In this document: positions 16,189 through 24,208 of the stretch, in pieces
Layout of the letters: every line of letters begins with the position of its first letter
Position numbering within the stretch: the first letter of the stretch is position 1
Assembly: GCA_945887855.1 (NCBI GenBank)
Contig: CAMCZP010000023.1
Span: forward strand, 1-38,635
Length of the DNA stretch: 38,635 nt
DNA from: Leptospira interrogans serovar Manilae
Lineage (GTDB): Bacteria > Spirochaetota > Leptospiria > Leptospirales > Leptospiraceae
Direction of reading: 5' to 3'
Notes under the pieces: generated by a model
Seen by the model: the letters and a program-made list of their open reading frames with translations, nothing else
Told to the model about the DNA's origin: nothing
Database searches by the model: none
Program-made: the position numbers and the translations under genes

Positions 16189-16761
16189 GTGCAAAAAATA
16201 GATGATTCAGAAAATGTAATCATTGTTAGAGATCACCACTCTTATGCAATGTTTTTGCCTCCAGATATGCTGTCTGTGAAGAGATTTCGCAGAGAAATTG
16301 ATACTTCCCTTAGGGATCATCAATTTTCAAGTGAAGATGTAGAACAGATAAAACTTGCCTGTGATGAAGCACTCACAAATTCAATCACTGCAAACCTAAA
16401 AAATGCAAGCTTAGAAACTATCATCTGTAGATGGAGAATTGAGCAGTCTACCTTTTATCTCCTCATTATGGACTATGGAAAAGGGGTTCCAACTGAAAAA
16501 ATAGTCAACATTGACGTACCAAGTTCCCTCCTAGACCTCATTGAAAAATTCAAAAAAAATGATAAAGAGAATCCCAACTTTCTTCCTTTCAATGGAATCT
16601 GCAAAAAACACAAGAATATGGGACAGGGCTTAAATATCATAAAAAAAATTATGGATAAGGTTAGCATTCATTACCATCGAATGGATGGGATTTTGGAATC
16701 ATTCAATGATTCAGTGGATGGATCTATCCTGGAAATGGAATTTTCATCCAAAAAAAAATAA
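16189..16761 (+). CDS. RsbW-type anti-sigma-factor / serine kinase ATPase
   Basis: This 190-residue protein starts at GTG 16189, with GAGGAA a few bases upstream. It is a lone GHKL ATPase domain. The N box is LACDEALTNSITANL, the G1 box DYGKGVP and the G2-like box GQGLNIIKKIMDKV. The overall length and the FRREIDTSLRDHQFSSEDVEQIKLA helix before the N box match RsbW/SpoIIAB-like proteins, which bind a sigma factor or phosphorylate an anti-sigma-factor antagonist. No STAS partner or sigma factor gene is adjacent. It is 50 bases upstream of the type III PKS gene and may be co-transcribed with it. The target is unknown. Confidence 0.82.
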   Translation: MQKIDDSENVIIVRDHHSYAMFLPPDMLSVKRFRREIDTSLRDHQFSSEDVEQIKLACDEALTNSITANLKNASLETIICRWRIEQSTFYLLIMDYGKGVPTEKIVNIDVPSSLLDLIEKFKKNDKENPNFLPFNGICKKHKNMGQGLNIIKKIMDKVSIHYHRMDGILESFNDSVDGSILEMEFSSKKK

Positions 16762-16811
16762 CTCATTCGTTTTACTCTTGCCTGAAGATTTCTTTCCCAT
16801 GAACTAGTTTC

Positions 16812-17864
16812 ATGGCTTACATCCAATCGATAGCCCGTTCTCTTCCAGAGTCTAGACTCAAACAAAGCCAAATCAAAGAATTTGCATCCACACTCTTTGC
16901 AAATTCAGATCTACAGCTTGATAGACTTTTACCAGTTTTTGAGAACTCAACCATTAAAAGTCGTCCCATACTCAAAGATTTTCAGTGGTACACCCAATCA
17001 AGAAGTTTCAAAGAGAAAAATTCCAGTTTTCTGGAATCAGCTCTTGAATTGGGAAAATCGGCCTGCTTATCTGTGCTTTCTCAATCCGGATTATCAAAAG
17101 ATGAAATTGGTGGTTTTATAGTGGTTACTTCCTCCGGATTTGTTACCCCTACCCTAGATGCTCGCTTGGTGGATGAATTAGATCTAAACGAAGATATTTT
17201 ACGACTTCCCATCACCGGGTTAGGCTGTGCGGGAGGTGCCTATGGACTGGCGAGAGCCAATGAGTTTGCAAACCTTTATCCCGGTAAAAATATCCTTCTT
17301 CTCGCTGTGGAGACATGCTCCCTTACCTTTCGCCCGGCAGATAAGAAGAAAGCAAACTTGGTGGCACTCTCCCTTTTTAGCGATGGAGCTTCTGCTGTTG
17401 TACTTTCTTCCCAAAAAAAAGAAAACTCTATCTCTATTGATGGAAGCCATAGCTTTAAATGGAAAAATAGTTTAAATGTTATGGGATGGGACGTGGAAGA
17501 TGATGGTCTGCAAGTAATTTTTGACAAAAGCATTCCATCTATAATCAATAAAAATTACTTAGAAGTGTTTAATAAATTTCTGAGTAAATTTAATCTTTCT
17601 AAAAAAGATATCATACACTACTTGTATCACCCCGGTGGGAAAAAAGTATTGGATGCTTTTTCTGAGAGTTTAGAAAAACCATGGGATACCTTTGGTTACT
17701 CCGCAAAAATATTGAGTGAATATGGAAATATGTCATCACCAACTGTACTATTTGTTATTGATGAGTTTATCAAGCAAAAGCAATTCTCTCCTAATGAGTT
17801 AGGAATCATAGGTGCTATGGGTCCGGGATTTTCGAGTGAAAGCTTACTATTTAGTACTACATAA
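16812..17864 (+). CDS. Type III polyketide synthase (chalcone/alkylpyrone synthase family)
   Basis: This 350-residue thiolase-fold enzyme has the full type III PKS triad. Cys139 lies in TGLGCAGGAYGL, His273 in YHPGGKKVLDAF, and Asn306 in YGNMSSPTVLF. The C-terminal GAMGPGFSSE is the loop that lines the active site in this family. Such enzymes extend an acyl-CoA starter with malonyl-CoA and cyclise the product, giving alkylresorcinols, alkylpyrones or phloroglucinols in bacteria. No methyltransferase or oxidoreductase of the usual alkylresorcinol clusters is next to it; the neighbours are an RsbW-like ATPase and a GT4 glycosyltransferase 8 bases downstream. The product cannot be predicted. The ATG lies in a small palindrome (16798-16814) and has no clear ribosome binding site. 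Confidence 0.9.
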   Translation: MAYIQSIARSLPESRLKQSQIKEFASTLFANSDLQLDRLLPVFENSTIKSRPILKDFQWYTQSRSFKEKNSSFLESALELGKSACLSVLSQSGLSKDEIGGFIVVTSSGFVTPTLDARLVDELDLNEDILRLPITGLGCAGGAYGLARANEFANLYPGKNILLLAVETCSLTFRPADKKKANLVALSLFSDGASAVVLSSQKKENSISIDGSHSFKWKNSLNVMGWDVEDDGLQVIFDKSIPSIINKNYLEVFNKFLSKFNLSKKDIIHYLYHPGGKKVLDAFSESLEKPWDTFGYSAKILSEYGNMSSPTVLFVIDEFIKQKQFSPNELGIIGAMGPGFSSESLLFSTT

Positions 17865-17872
17865 TTAATTTT

Positions 17873-18967
17873 ATGATTTTACATTTAAATACAGCTAGTT
17901 CATGGAGGGGAGGAGAACGACAATCACTCTTTCTTGCTGAAGGACTTAAGAAAAGAAATATACCCCAAATAATAGTGGGTGTGCCAGGTTCAGAATTAGA
18001 AAAAAGAGCCAAAGACAACTTTACTTTCATACCCTTGAAAATGAGAGGTGAATGGGATATTTCCTCAGTACTCTCACTAATCAAGATAATAAAAAGTAAT
18101 AATATAAAATTAATTCATACTCATACAGCCAGAGCACATACAATTGCACTTATTGCTAAGTATTTATATCCAAATTTTTCATTAGTGGTTTCTAGGCGGG
18201 TAGACTTTCATATAAATAAAAATATATTTAGCAAAATGAAATACACATCTTCGTTGGTAGATTTATTTTTAACAGTTTCAAATAGAATTAAAGATATATT
18301 GATTGAAGATGGAGTAAATCCAGAAAAGATCATTACAGTTTACAGTGGAATTGATCCCCTTCCATTTAAGACCAAGAAAAGTATTACTCATTTAAAAAAA
18401 GAATTTAGTATTCCTCCTAAAACAACAGTGATAGGGAATATTGCAGCATTGGTCGATCACAAAGACCAAGAAACTCTTATCAAGGCTGTTGCCCTTCTCC
18501 CATCTAGTTTAAAATTTAAATTATTAATTGTTGGTGAGGGAGAACTTGAAGCTCATCTAAAGTCCATTGTTAAAGCTTTAAACATAGACGATAAAGTAAT
18601 ATTCACAGGATTTAGGACAGATATTCCCGATCTATTGCGATTGTTCCATATTTTTGCTCTCACTTCGAAAGAAGAAGGACTTGGAACTTCAGTTCTAGAT
18701 GCAATGATGTGTCAGCTTCCCCTAGTAGTCACCAAAGGAGGTGGAATTCCTGAAATGGTTGACCATGAAAAAGGAGGGTATATAGCAGAAGTGAAAGATA
18801 TTATAAAAATTTATGAATATCTCCAAATACTTATCAAAGATTCAAGTCTTAGAAAACAACTTGGGATATACAATGGTTCTGCAGTAAAAAAATTTTTTAT
18901 AAACGCCACAATAGAAAAAACAATTTATGTATACTCTTCTCTATTAGGAGAACGATTTTGGGAATAA
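17873..18967 (+). CDS. GT4-family glycosyltransferase
   Basis: This 364-residue cytoplasmic enzyme has the GT-B fold pattern of family GT4. The N-terminal domain opens with LHLNTASSWRGGERQSLFLA, and LIHTHTARAHTIA follows. After the inter-domain junction come IGNIAALVDHKDQETLIKA and the donor-site block KEEGLGTSVLDAMMCQLPLV with VTKGGGIPE. The second acidic residue of the usual E-x7-E motif is Asp here. It transfers a nucleotide-activated sugar, most likely to an envelope glycolipid or polysaccharide. It lies 8 bases after the PKS gene, which leaves open that it glycosylates the polyketide, and it overlaps the start of polA. Confidence 0.88.
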   Translation: MILHLNTASSWRGGERQSLFLAEGLKKRNIPQIIVGVPGSELEKRAKDNFTFIPLKMRGEWDISSVLSLIKIIKSNNIKLIHTHTARAHTIALIAKYLYPNFSLVVSRRVDFHINKNIFSKMKYTSSLVDLFLTVSNRIKDILIEDGVNPEKIITVYSGIDPLPFKTKKSITHLKKEFSIPPKTTVIGNIAALVDHKDQETLIKAVALLPSSLKFKLLIVGEGELEAHLKSIVKALNIDDKVIFTGFRTDIPDLLRLFHIFALTSKEEGLGTSVLDAMMCQLPLVVTKGGGIPEMVDHEKGGYIAEVKDIIKIYEYLQILIKDSSLRKQLGIYNGSAVKKFFINATIEKTIYVYSSLLGERFWE

Positions 18968-21759
18968 AAGAAAACAATTTACAATTACTAATAATAGATG
19001 GTCATGCACTTGTATTTCGTGCTTACTATGCATTTCAAACCACAAATATGAAAAATTCAAAAACAGGTAATCCTAGTGGAGCAGTGTTTGGTTTTTTTAG
19101 AATGTTTTTTAAATTACTCAATGATTATCCTTCGTCTCACATTGCATTTACATTTGATCCGGGCACACAACTAGAAAGAAATAAAATTTTTCCTGATTAC
19201 AAGGGAACTCGTAAACCCATGCCCGAAGATTTAAAGCCTCAAATCAGAGAAGTAATGGAAATAGTAAAAGAGCTTGGTTACCCTCTTCTTGTACAAGTGG
19301 GTCATGAAGCTGATGATCTAATAGGAAGCTTATGTAAAAAATTTGGGGAACAACATGATATAGTCATTTGCTCTGGAGATAAAGATCTTTATCAGCTCCT
19401 TATGAAAAAAAATATAAAAATGCTTAGGGGTAAAAAAGGAACATCAGATTTTATTATCATTAATTCAGATTGGGTTGTGGAAGAGCTAGGAATTACTCCC
19501 GATGAAATCACCGATTATATGGGAATAGTTGGTGATACGTCAGATAATATACCCGGTGTAAAAGGGATAGGTGATAAAGGAGCATCTACTTTAATCAAAG
19601 AGTACAAAAATCTTGAATCCATTTATTCAAACCTGGAAAATATCAAAAATCCCTCACTGAAAGAAAAATTGGTAAAATCCAAAGAAATGGCTTTTTTATC
19701 CCGAGATTTAGCTACACTTAAAACAGATTTAAAAATTGATGAAAATTGGGAAGATTTAAAAACTCAACCGCTTACTCCCGAAAAAATTGCTATTTTCCAG
19801 GATAGGGGTTATAATGTAATACATAGAGATCTTTCCAAGGAGATCTTAGGAAAGCTACCAAAAGAAGAAAAAGAACCAAAGGAAGTACCTTCACCCAGTG
19901 AATCCAATAAAAAAGGGAAGTATAGAAGGATAAAAAATCAAAGAGAACTTAAAGAATTGGTAGTAAGTCTTTCAAAATACAGTGAATTGAGTGTTGATAC
20001 AGAAACAACATCTCCACTCCCAATGAATGCAAATCTTTTAGGAATCTCTATTTCTTGGGCAGAGGGGGAAGGAGTCTATATACCCGTAAAATATTCCTCA
20101 GAGATTGATCCAAATTCTCTCCTATCTGTTGGATCTGAAAATAAAAACCAAGATGAGTCTTTGGATGTCGAGGATACAATCTCAGCTTTAAAAAAATTAT
20201 TAGAAAATCCTAAAATAAATAAAATTGGTCAGAATATAAAATATGATTTTCTTGTATTACAAAAATATGGTGTTTTACTCAGTCCTATTTTTTTTGATAC
20301 TATGATAGCAGGTTATATCTTAAAACCGGATGTTAGAAGGCATAATATGGATGATCTAGCAATGGATTATCTAAACTATAAAACAATCACTTATGATGAG
20401 CTGACTGGAGTAGGAAAAAAACGTAAAGCACTTTATGATATAGACCTGGATAGTGTTACAGAATATGCAGCTGAAGATGCTGACATTACCTTTAGGCTCT
20501 ATAAAAAACTATATAATGAAATCAATGTCCAAGATCCAGTAGGAATTTTTTCAAAAATAGAAATTCCACTCATTGAAGTTTTGGCAGAAATTGAAAAAAC
20601 AGGTGTATCTATTGATTCAAAATACTTTCATAATCTTTCTATTGAATTCAAAAATGAAATGCAAAAAATTGAAAAAAAAATATATGCATCCGCAAAAAAA
20701 GAATTCAATATAAATTCTACAAAGGAACTACAAAAAATTCTATTTGAAGATTTAAAATTAGATATAATAAAAAAAAATAAGACTGGACTCTCTACAGATC
20801 ACAGCGTGCTAGAAGCACTTTCAGGTAAGCATGAAATAATAGATGCATTACTAGATCATAGAAAATATTCAAAACTCATTAGCACCTATGTAGATTCCTT
20901 GCCAGAAATGGTAAATAAAATTACAAATAGGATCCATACTAGCTACAACCAAACAATTGCTGCTACAGGAAGGCTTTCTTCAACTGATCCAAATTTACAA
21001 AATATCCCAATCAAAGACAAAGAAGGCAGAATGATTCGAAAAGGATTTATTCCTATTTCAGAGGATTTTGAGCTACTTAGCCTTGACTATTCTCAAATTG
21101 AACTTCGAATCATGGCTCATTTTTCAAAAGATAAGAATATGATCGAAGCATATGAGAAAGGTTTAGATATTCATGCAAGAACCGCATCCGCACTTTTCGG
21201 TGTTCCCGAAGAAGAAGTAAATGCAGAAATGAGAAACAAAGCCAAAGTTGTAAATTTTTCAGTCATATATGGTACTACAGCATTTGGACTAGCCGAAAAT
21301 TTAAAAATATCCAGAACAGAGGCAGGAATGTTTATTGATAAATATTTTTATCAATATCCAGGAGTAAAAAATTATATGGAAAAAATATCTTCAGAGTGTT
21401 TTGAGACAGGGTATGTAGAAACCCTTTCAGGCAGAAGGAGATATATACCACTGATTAAATCATCCAGAAGACAAGAAGTGGAAGCCGCCAAACGCATTGC
21501 TATCAACAGCCCCATTCAGGGTACATCAGCTGATCTCATCAAAAAAGCAATGCTAGACATACACGCAAAAATCAAGAAGAGTAAATTTAAATCCAGAATG
21601 ATTCTACAGGTTCATGATGAATTGGTTTTTGAGGTACATACCTCTGAAAAAGAAAAAATCTATGCTCTCGCAAAAAAATCAATGGAAGAAGTTGAAAAGC
21701 TGGATGTTCCCCTCGAAGCAAAAGGCAAATTTGGCAAAAATTGGGACGAAGCTCACTAG
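18958..21759 (+). CDS. polA: DNA polymerase I
   Basis: This is a full-length 933-residue Pol I with three domains. The 5' nuclease domain (residues about 1-290) has DGHALVFRAYYAF, EADDLIGSL, GDKDLYQLL and GDTSDNIPGVKGIG. The proofreading 3'-5' exonuclease domain (about 325-515) keeps VDTETT, GQNIKYDFLVLQ and YAAEDADIT. The polymerase domain has motif A DYSQIELR (Asp710), motif B RNKAKVVNFSVIYG (759-772) and motif C QVHDE (Asp887). Proofreading therefore looks active, unlike in Taq-type enzymes. The start is TTG at 18958, with AGGAG seven bases upstream, overlapping the glycosyltransferase by 10 bases. It fills gaps in repair and removes RNA primers. Confidence 0.97.
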   Translation: MGIKENNLQLLIIDGHALVFRAYYAFQTTNMKNSKTGNPSGAVFGFFRMFFKLLNDYPSSHIAFTFDPGTQLERNKIFPDYKGTRKPMPEDLKPQIREVMEIVKELGYPLLVQVGHEADDLIGSLCKKFGEQHDIVICSGDKDLYQLLMKKNIKMLRGKKGTSDFIIINSDWVVEELGITPDEITDYMGIVGDTSDNIPGVKGIGDKGASTLIKEYKNLESIYSNLENIKNPSLKEKLVKSKEMAFLSRDLATLKTDLKIDENWEDLKTQPLTPEKIAIFQDRGYNVIHRDLSKEILGKLPKEEKEPKEVPSPSESNKKGKYRRIKNQRELKELVVSLSKYSELSVDTETTSPLPMNANLLGISISWAEGEGVYIPVKYSSEIDPNSLLSVGSENKNQDESLDVEDTISALKKLLENPKINKIGQNIKYDFLVLQKYGVLLSPIFFDTMIAGYILKPDVRRHNMDDLAMDYLNYKTITYDELTGVGKKRKALYDIDLDSVTEYAAEDADITFRLYKKLYNEINVQDPVGIFSKIEIPLIEVLAEIEKTGVSIDSKYFHNLSIEFKNEMQKIEKKIYASAKKEFNINSTKELQKILFEDLKLDIIKKNKTGLSTDHSVLEALSGKHEIIDALLDHRKYSKLISTYVDSLPEMVNKITNRIHTSYNQTIAATGRLSSTDPNLQNIPIKDKEGRMIRKGFIPISEDFELLSLDYSQIELRIMAHFSKDKNMIEAYEKGLDIHARTASALFGVPEEEVNAEMRNKAKVVNFSVIYGTTAFGLAENLKISRTEAGMFIDKYFYQYPGVKNYMEKISSECFETGYVETLSGRRRYIPLIKSSRRQEVEAAKRIAINSPIQGTSADLIKKAMLDIHAKIKKSKFKSRMILQVHDELVFEVHTSEKEKIYALAKKSMEEVEKLDVPLEAKGKFGKNWDEAH

Positions 21760-21918
21760 ATTTTTTTTAAGAAATAGGTTGATTCCCAAAACTACAAATT
21801 CCATTCTTTGACAGGATGACCTTCCTTTCCCTAATTAGTTTGTTCAAATTTTCACCTGAATCTATGTTTCTAATATGGAATCAGGGAAGCTCATCCCAAA
21901 AAAAAGGAGAAAAAAAAT

Positions 21919-22734
21919 ATGCTAAAAAAGTTTACAATCGTTTCATTGGGAGTGTTTTTACTGTCCGTTGCGTCTATCAGTGCAGGAACAATTACAGTGT
22001 TTGTGCATGGAAAATCAGGAAGCAACCATTGCGGAACAACTACTTCTGATGTGAATAGTTATTGGGGAGCCAATACAAGCACAGTATCAGGTACCAAGTA
22101 TTTTGTAGGTTATGATGGAACAAGTGATCCAAGAACTTACGGCAGTTGCCGTGCTCAAACCAATTTGAGTACTGTATTGTCACAAAGATGCAAAGGTGTT
22201 GATACATGTAAAATTGTATGTCACAGTGCGGGTTGTTATGCAACTGAATTTTGGTTATCTACCTTAGGTGGTACAGCTTCTTCTAAAGGTTATAAGATCA
22301 GCGGTGTTACAGCACTTGCTGCAGCTTCTGGGGGATCAGAACTTGCTTCTGCTCTCAATGGAGCTACCTTTGGATTTGCTGGAAATGCTATGGACAAAGC
22401 TTTGATCGTATCTACAGCTAGATCAGCGTTTAACCATAACAACACCGGTGGGATAACCATTGCTCATGTTCCCGGTTACAAAGGTATGATAGCAGCTTCT
22501 GCTATACTGCCCGGAGAAGATGACTATGCAGTTGCTTACCACTCCTCTTGTGCTTACAGCCAAGCAGGTGGTCTCTCCAAATGCCAAAGCTCCATCACTG
22601 TAAGTGAAGGTATTTGGCCATTTAATTCCAACAAAACATACACACAGTACAGTGGACACGTACGGGCTTCTTCTGTTCCAGTAGCAGGTCTATATGAAAA
22701 CCACAGTGAAGTGTGCAATGATGGTTGGAGATAA
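21919..22734 (+). CDS. Secreted cysteine-rich alpha/beta hydrolase (lipase/esterase-like)
   Basis: This 271-residue protein has a clear signal peptide (FTIVSLGVFLLSVASISA) and AAGGAG seven to eight bases before its ATG. The mature part starts with ITVFVHGKSGS, the oxyanion-hole HG motif of lipases. The nucleophile elbow CHSAG carries Ser103. Plausible partners are Asp201 or Asp202 in GEDDYAVAYHSS and His262 in YENHSEVC. Nine cysteines, eight of them in the mature region around the active site and C-terminus, suggest disulfides and extracellular function. The fold assignment is moderately sure. Substrate (lipid, polyester or ester) cannot be stated. It is followed by a strong terminator shared with the opposite lipoprotein gene, so it is probably a single-gene unit. 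Confidence 0.75.
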   Translation: MLKKFTIVSLGVFLLSVASISAGTITVFVHGKSGSNHCGTTTSDVNSYWGANTSTVSGTKYFVGYDGTSDPRTYGSCRAQTNLSTVLSQRCKGVDTCKIVCHSAGCYATEFWLSTLGGTASSKGYKISGVTALAAASGGSELASALNGATFGFAGNAMDKALIVSTARSAFNHNNTGGITIAHVPGYKGMIAASAILPGEDDYAVAYHSSCAYSQAGGLSKCQSSITVSEGIWPFNSNKTYTQYSGHVRASSVPVAGLYENHSEVCNDGWR

Positions 22735-22760
22735 AAAAGAATAGAGGTTTGTTTTTTATT

Positions 22761-22792
22761 AAAAAGTCGCTTTTCATAAGCGACTTTTTTTT
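22761..22792. terminator. Bidirectional intrinsic terminator
   Basis: AAAAAGTCGCTT (22761-22772) and AAGCGACTTTTT (22778-22789) form a perfect 12-bp stem around a TTCAT loop, followed by TTT. The A run on the left becomes a T run on the other strand. The structure can therefore end both the hydrolase transcript and the convergent lipoprotein transcript, whose stop codon is 20 bases away. Confidence 0.9.
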
Positions 22793-22811
22793 AATCTAAA
22801 GTTTGTAATAC

Positions 22812-23987
22812 TTATTTTTTAACGACAATATGGATGGTACTGGGCTTTACTTCCTTACTAGAAAAATCAAATCCAAAATCACTTTTGCGATCTCTCATTT
22901 TTTGGTAGAGGGCATTGCCGTTGAATAGAGCTTCCACTTCAAATACTATCATATTGTTTACATTCCCGCTATTCTTATCATTCACCCCATTGACACCTTT
23001 TATATTTCGAATGGTTGTCCTCACATCTTTGTCAATAAATTCATCGTAACTCATACCTTCAATTTTTACACGTACGATAGTTCCGGGTTTCCACTTGGAA
23101 GCAACTTGGTCCCTAATTTTTGGATATGCCTTATCTACAGCTTTTCCAATGGCTTCCTGTGCACCCGTCTCCGGATTGATGTGAGCGTGAGCACCTGCAG
23201 AGTTATCAGAGGCTATAATTCGAGCACTGTTTACATCAAATATTTTAAAACGAAGGGTTGCCTGGTAAGATTTCAAACCTGAGTTTTCAATTTCCCCTGC
23301 ACTGGCAACATCTGTTTGGCCTACCAGTAGAATTTGGGCTTCCATTTCGGCTGCAGCAGCCAAAACTTTTTCTTCAGAAGAAGGATTTCCATACACACCG
23401 ATCGATTTGCCTCCTTCTTTTGCAAGAATTCGAGTAAATTGGTTTCGGTCTAAAAAATCAAACTCTGAGAACTTTCCTGCAATTGCATTCTCCGTGATTG
23501 TGACTGAATTTCCAGAATTGGACTTTCCGAGAACTTTCTCATCGATGACCATTAGAAAACTGGGTTTTCCAATGTCTTTGTACCTTTCTTTGAGGGCTTC
23601 TCCTATTGCTTTTTTATTGACTTTTCCCTTTGCATCTATTTCTAACATGATGCCTTTTTTTCGGATTTCTCCAATTTGGGTATAATTGGTAACATATCCT
23701 TCTGTGCTGGAATTGATAATTTTTTCTTTCAATTGACCATCTATTGCCTGTGAACTTCCCTCGATCAAATCCCCAAGTCCATTTTCCAAGATCTTACGCT
23801 TGGCATTCAATTCTAGATCATCTTTGTTCACACCTTCCACATTGTATACATAGATGTATCCTTCCGAGTCCCTTGTGGATGTAGATGCACAACCGGATAA
23901 AAGAACAAAAACTAAGGATAATAAGAGACCTATGTAGGATTTTTTAGCTACTGAAGGGAAGGAAATGTGTATGGAAAAAAGTTTCAT
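22812..23987 (-). CDS. Lipoprotein with FlgT/LPP20-like N-terminal domain
   Basis: This 391-residue protein starts at ATG 23987, with AGAGG four bases upstream. It has a long n-region, a hydrophobic core and the lipobox LLSGC, so it should be lipid-anchored. Residues about 45-140 (AKRKILENGLGDLIEG, INSSTEGYVTNYTQIGE, MLEIDAKGKVNKKAIGEAL) resemble the FlgT N-terminal/LPP20-like domain. The middle part (FLMVIDEKVLG, AEMEAQILLVGQTDVASAG, TLRFKIFDVNSARII) resembles the CsgG/FlgT middle region that acts in envelope assemblies. A link to the periplasmic flagellum would be attractive in a spirochaete, but it rests only on domain resemblance. It is probably transcribed alone and shares its terminator with the hydrolase gene. 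Confidence 0.72.
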   Translation of the reverse strand: MKLFSIHISFPSVAKKSYIGLLLSLVFVLLSGCASTSTRDSEGYIYVYNVEGVNKDDLELNAKRKILENGLGDLIEGSSQAIDGQLKEKIINSSTEGYVTNYTQIGEIRKKGIMLEIDAKGKVNKKAIGEALKERYKDIGKPSFLMVIDEKVLGKSNSGNSVTITENAIAGKFSEFDFLDRNQFTRILAKEGGKSIGVYGNPSSEEKVLAAAAEMEAQILLVGQTDVASAGEIENSGLKSYQATLRFKIFDVNSARIIASDNSAGAHAHINPETGAQEAIGKAVDKAYPKIRDQVASKWKPGTIVRVKIEGMSYDEFIDKDVRTTIRNIKGVNGVNDKNSGNVNNMIVFEVEALFNGNALYQKMRDRKSDFGFDFSSKEVKPSTIHIVVKK

Positions 23988-24117
23988 GATACCTCTTTGA
24001 CTGTTTACAAATATAGGATTTATAAAATATTTCTTAGATTCAACTTAAAAAAAGAATTCAAGTAGCAATTCTCAAAGAAAAACAAATTCTAGTATGGCGT
24101 AAATGTCTATTTGCAAT

Positions 24118-24155
24118 CTAGTAAGTGATTTACTTCTAGGTTTCTCAGAGAGAAA
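24118..24155. promoter_or_regulatory. Small palindromes upstream of the first kexin-like protease gene
   Basis: CTAGTAAGTGATTTACTTCTAG (starting at 24118) is an imperfect palindrome with one bulge. TTTCTCAGAGAGAAA (24141-24155) has 6-base arms around AGA. Both lie 55-90 bases before the protease start, within a 221-base divergent intergenic region. An operator or leader structure is possible, but the evidence is weak. Confidence 0.25.
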
Positions 24156-24208
24156 TCTACTGAAATTGATCAAAAAAATAGTCTAACAGTTGAGGGAGAA
24201 GACTTTAA

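Noticed and set aside
21808..21836. TTGACA upstream of the secreted hydrolase as a promoter
   Set aside because: The -35 word is perfect, but no acceptable -10 lies 16-18 bases downstream.
21816..22049. 77-codon frame before the secreted hydrolase
   Set aside because: It overlaps the signal peptide codons of the hydrolase in another frame; the AAGGAG belongs to the hydrolase start.
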